In this document: piece after piece, positions 6,479 to 8,652 of the stretch
Numbering within the stretch: the stretch's first letter is position 1
Layout: every line of letters begins with the position of its first letter
From: an uncultured Oscillospiraceae bacterium
GTDB lineage: Bacteria > Bacillota > Clostridia > Oscillospirales > Ruminococcaceae
Direction: 5' to 3'
Assembly: GCA_950097605.1 (NCBI GenBank)
Contig: CATNEU010000045.1
Coordinates: 1-8,652, forward strand
Length of the DNA: 8,652 nt
Made by a program: the position numbers and the translations under genes
The notes under the pieces: generated by a model
Seen by the model: only the letters and a program-made list of their open reading frames with translations
Databases searched by the model: none
What the model was told of the DNA's origin: nothing

Positions 6479-6541
6479 CTCGATTGGGTTGCATGGCAAG
6501 CCATTTCCTGTATAATAAATAGGGAATGGCATTCAATCGAG
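6479..6541. promoter_or_regulatory. Nested inverted repeats around the comEC promoter (possible operators)
   Basis: The outer arms CTCGATTG (6479-6486) and CAATCGAG (6534-6541) are a perfect 8-bp match. The inner arms GCCATTTCCT (6500-6509) and AGGGAATGGC (6521-6530) match over 10 bp with one G-T, and the -10 box lies in the space between them. A third dyad, ATGGC-AA-GCCAT (6493-6504), fills the promoter spacer. Such symmetry over a promoter suggests binding by a dimeric repressor, identity unknown. Confidence 0.45.
6489..6516 (+). promoter_or_regulatory. Sigma-A promoter of the comEC leader
   Basis: TTGCAT (6489-6494), a 16-base spacer and TATAAT (6511-6516, perfect -10) form the promoter. 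Transcription should begin at the G run 6522-6524, about 180 bases before the comEC start codon. Confidence 0.75.
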
Positions 6542-6570
6542 GGGCTGCAACCACACGGACGCGCATGCGC

Positions 6571-6606
6571 GCCCCCGGCAGACGGCATGCGGGGGCTTTC
6601 CTTATT
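6571..6606 (+). terminator. Early terminator in the comEC leader (attenuator candidate)
   Basis: GCCCCCG (6571-6577) pairs with CGGGGGC (6590-6596) and is followed by TTTCCTTATT. It lies about 50 bases after the predicted transcription start and 100 bases before comEC, so it would release an RNA of about 80 bases. GGGGC at 6541-6545 can instead pair with GCCCC at 6571-6575. CGCATGC at 6562-6568 can pair with GCATGCG at 6585-6591. Either pairing would disrupt the terminator. A 60-codon open frame (6526-6708) runs through it. Confidence 0.55.
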
Positions 6607-6646
6607 ATGGGGAGACCGTCGGGGTTGCGGCCTTTTGTTTTGCAGT

Positions 6647-6672
6647 CCGGCGCGCTGCCGTTGGCGCGCCGG
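6647..6672 (+). promoter_or_regulatory. GC-rich hairpin before comEC
   Basis: CCGGCGCGC (6647-6655) pairs perfectly with GCGCGCCGG (6664-6672) across an 8-base loop. It ends 5 bases before an in-frame ATG at 6678 and would hide any ribosome site there, which favours the GTG at 6705 as the comEC start. Confidence 0.5.
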
Positions 6673-6704
6673 CGAAAATGCGCACAGGATGGGTGGGAAC
6701 AACC

Positions 6705-8652
6705 GTGAAGAGGACCTTTGCCGTGGCCGGGCTTTGCTATACGCTTGCGATGATTGCCGCCTGTCTGGCGGGGTTTAACGTCGCGGCCGTTCTGGGCGTT
6801 CTGCTGGGCGCCGCCGCGGTCGTGCTGCTCTGCGTGCAGAAAACGCGCAGAGCACGGCTGCTGCCGGCCGCCGTGCTTGCAGCGGCTGCGGCCTTCGGTG
6901 TTTTTTGCGGATACACATGGTCCTCGTTGCAGCCTGTCTGGAGGGACTATACGAGCACGGCGCAAACCGTGGAGGGCCAGGTGACCCGGGTGGACAAGTC
7001 TGCAAACGGCGTCTGGTATATGCTGCTGGACATGCAGGTTGCGGATGGCTCGCACCAGGTCGGCGCCCGCCTGTACGGCGACTGTGCCGCCGAGACGGAG
7101 CCGGGAGATTGGGTGCGGGTCGCCGCCCGGTTTTTCGAGGAAACGCCCGGTGCGCGGGATTTGTCCGACGGCATTTTGCTAACCGGCTATGCCGATACGC
7201 TGCTGGGCCGCGCCGCGCCGAAAGGCACGCCGCTCTGGCTGCATCTGCGGCATGCAAACGACCGCCTGACCGAATCGATCAAAACGGCGGTGCCCGGCTG
7301 GCGCGGCGACGCGGTTGCCGCCCTATCCATCGCGGGCGGCGACCCGCTGCCCTATGAGGTGTCGAGGGATTTTTCGCGCAGCGGCGTTGCGCACCTGCTG
7401 TCGCTCTCGGGCATGCACCTCTCGATTGTATCGTTTCTGATGCTGGCGGTGCTGCGAAGGCTGCGGCTGCCGGACCGCGCCGCCTATCTTGTCAATTGCG
7501 CCGCGCTGGTGGGGTATATGGCCCTTGTGGGCCTGCGGCCCTCGGTGCTGCGCGCGGGCGTTATGCTGCTGGTATATTATCTTGGGCTGACCTTTGGCAG
7601 GCAGAGGGATTCGCTGAACTCGCTTGGATTCGCGGCGCTCGTGGTTGTGAACATCAACCCGTATAACGCGCTCGACGGCGGTTTTCTGCTGTCGTTTTCC
7701 GCGACGCTGGGCATTCTGCTGTTCCAGCCAAAAATCTGCCTGCTGCTTGAAAAAGGGCTTGTGAAATGCAGGGTGCCCTGCGCCAGGCTGCACGTTTTGG
7801 TCGAATGCTTGGCGGTTACGGTGTCGGCTGTATTCTTGTCGGCGCCGGTTGCGATTCTTGCGTTTGGACAGGTTTCGCTTGTTGGCTTTTTCGTGAATCT
7901 CATCGCGGCGTTTCTTGCGCCGGTCATTATTGGATGCGGGCTGCTCTGCGCGCTGACGGGGCTTGTGCCGTTTCTCGCGTTTGCGTCGAACGGTTTGGGA
8001 TTCGCCGCGGGGCTCTGCGTGTGGATGATGCGGAAAATCTGCGGCTTTTGCGCCTGGCTGCCGTTTGCGGTTGTGCCTGCGGGCATGGAATTTGTCTATC
8101 TTTGGCTGGGCGGGTCGCTGATCCTGTTCGGCGTGTGCGTGCTGCGCTTTGCGAAGTGGCGGCAATTCCTGGTTGCAGGGCTGCTCAGCGTCTGTTGCCT
8201 GCTGACAGGATTTGTCTCGAACGGCCTTGTGAACATCGGCGTCACGCGGATTTCCGTTGTCAGCGTGCAGGGCGGCAATCTTCTGGTGCTCTCCCGCGGG
8301 TCGCACGCCGCCGTGATCGGGGACGTGCACACCAGCTCGCAGGCCGTGATGGCCGACCGCCTTCTGCGGACCAGAGGCATTGATACGGTCGATTTGCTGC
8401 TGGTGCCGCCGGGTGTTAAGGAGCCCGCCTCGGCGGCGGCGCGGCTTGCGGATTACCTGCGGGTGGATACCGCGCTCGCACCGGCGGAGCTGGATGTATA
8501 CGAAGCGCTGTCATCGGTTCGGGAAAACTGCGTTTCCCCGCTGGCCGACGGGATGTCCCTCACGCTCTGGGAGGATGTGCAGATATCGGTGCATAGGGGG
8601 CCGGAGGGCGCTGTGCTGGACCTGCTGGTGGACAGGGCGCGTTTTGTGTATA
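6705..8652 (+). CDS. comEC: ComEC/Rec2-type DNA uptake channel (3' end outside window)
   Basis: The frame is open for 649 codons to the right edge with no stop. ComEC forms the inner-membrane channel that takes in single-stranded DNA during transformation. Three N-terminal membrane segments (about 5-70) precede a soluble OB-like part (about 85-165). The multi-pass competence domain runs from about 205 to 480 and carries HLLSLSGMHLSIVSF (230-244), close to the family hallmark HLLAISGLH, and GLRPSVLRAGVM (276-287). The C-terminal metallo-beta-lactamase-like region begins near 510 but is degenerate: VQGGN stands where DVGQGD is usual, and LLLVPPGVKEPAS replaces the LLLTHPxxDHxGG metal site. Start: GTG 6705 has a weak GGTGG-like site upstream and its GTGA overlaps the end of a short open frame. 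ATG 6678 is the alternative. About 100-150 residues are probably missing. Confidence 0.92.
   Translation, partial: MKRTFAVAGLCYTLAMIAACLAGFNVAAVLGVLLGAAAVVLLCVQKTRRARLLPAAVLAAAAAFGVFCGYTWSSLQPVWRDYTSTAQTVEGQVTRVDKSANGVWYMLLDMQVADGSHQVGARLYGDCAAETEPGDWVRVAARFFEETPGARDLSDGILLTGYADTLLGRAAPKGTPLWLHLRHANDRLTESIKTAVPGWRGDAVAALSIAGGDPLPYEVSRDFSRSGVAHLLSLSGMHLSIVSFLMLAVLRRLRLPDRAAYLVNCAALVGYMALVGLRPSVLRAGVMLLVYYLGLTFGRQRDSLNSLGFAALVVVNINPYNALDGGFLLSFSATLGILLFQPKICLLLEKGLVKCRVPCARLHVLVECLAVTVSAVFLSAPVAILAFGQVSLVGFFVNLIAAFLAPVIIGCGLLCALTGLVPFLAFASNGLGFAAGLCVWMMRKICGFCAWLPFAVVPAGMEFVYLWLGGSLILFGVCVLRFAKWRQFLVAGLLSVCCLLTGFVSNGLVNIGVTRISVVSVQGGNLLVLSRGSHAAVIGDVHTSSQAVMADRLLRTRGIDTVDLLLVPPGVKEPASAAARLADYLRVDTALAPAELDVYEALSSVRENCVSPLADGMSLTLWEDVQISVHRGPEGAVLDLLVDRARFVY

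Noticed and set aside
6523..6704. T-box or known riboswitch ahead of comEC.
   Set aside because: The T-box antiterminator consensus (GGGTGGNACCGCG-like) is absent and no known aptamer core is recognisable.
5697..7055. A 452-codon minus-strand open frame across the phosphoribosyltransferase and comEC start.
   Set aside because: It is opposite two recognised genes and their promoters, with a Pro/Arg/His-rich chance composition.
7323..8330. A 335-codon minus-strand open frame inside comEC.
   Set aside because: It is a shadow of the comEC frame: highly basic, Gln/His/Arg-rich, with no domain or start signal.

Overview
The window looks like ordinary chromosome from a moderately GC-rich Firmicute. 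The best guess is Clostridia, probably an Oscillospirales/Ruminococcaceae-type gut anaerobe. This is inferred from consensus sigma-A promoters, strong purine Shine-Dalgarno sites, AT-rich intergenic regions and the gene families present. There are no phage, transposon, CRISPR, tRNA or rRNA genes.

Layout, left to right. Positions 1-250 hold no convincing gene but contain short direct and inverted repeats. A strong terminator at 253-293 closes a minus-strand ABC-F ATPase gene (302-2245), which has its own promoter. A structured, gene-free spacer follows (2246-2528). Next is minus-strand comEA (2529-3086), the DNA receptor for transformation, also with its own promoter. About 320 bases of control region separate it from a plus-strand two-component operon: a sensor histidine kinase (3406-4938) and an OmpR-family regulator (4916-5605), overlapping by 23 bases. 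After a further promoter and leader comes an adenine-type phosphoribosyltransferase (5856-6395). A 309-base spacer then carries a promoter set in inverted repeats, an early terminator and a GC-rich hairpin. It leads into comEC (from 6705), the transformation DNA channel, which runs off the right edge.

Two parts of the DNA-uptake machinery, ComEA and ComEC, lie within 4 kb of each other. They are on opposite strands in separate transcription units, unlike the compact comEABC operon of Bacillus. The kinase/regulator pair lies between them and its promoter diverges from that of comEA, so control of competence by this pair is possible but unproven. The ABC-F and phosphoribosyltransferase genes are probably housekeeping neighbours.

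I do not see a convincing new system. The observations most worth a second look are an attenuator-like comEC leader, the loss of every metallo-beta-lactamase metal-ligand motif from the visible part of the ComEC C-terminal domain, dyad symmetry at two promoters, and the repeated hairpins at the left end.
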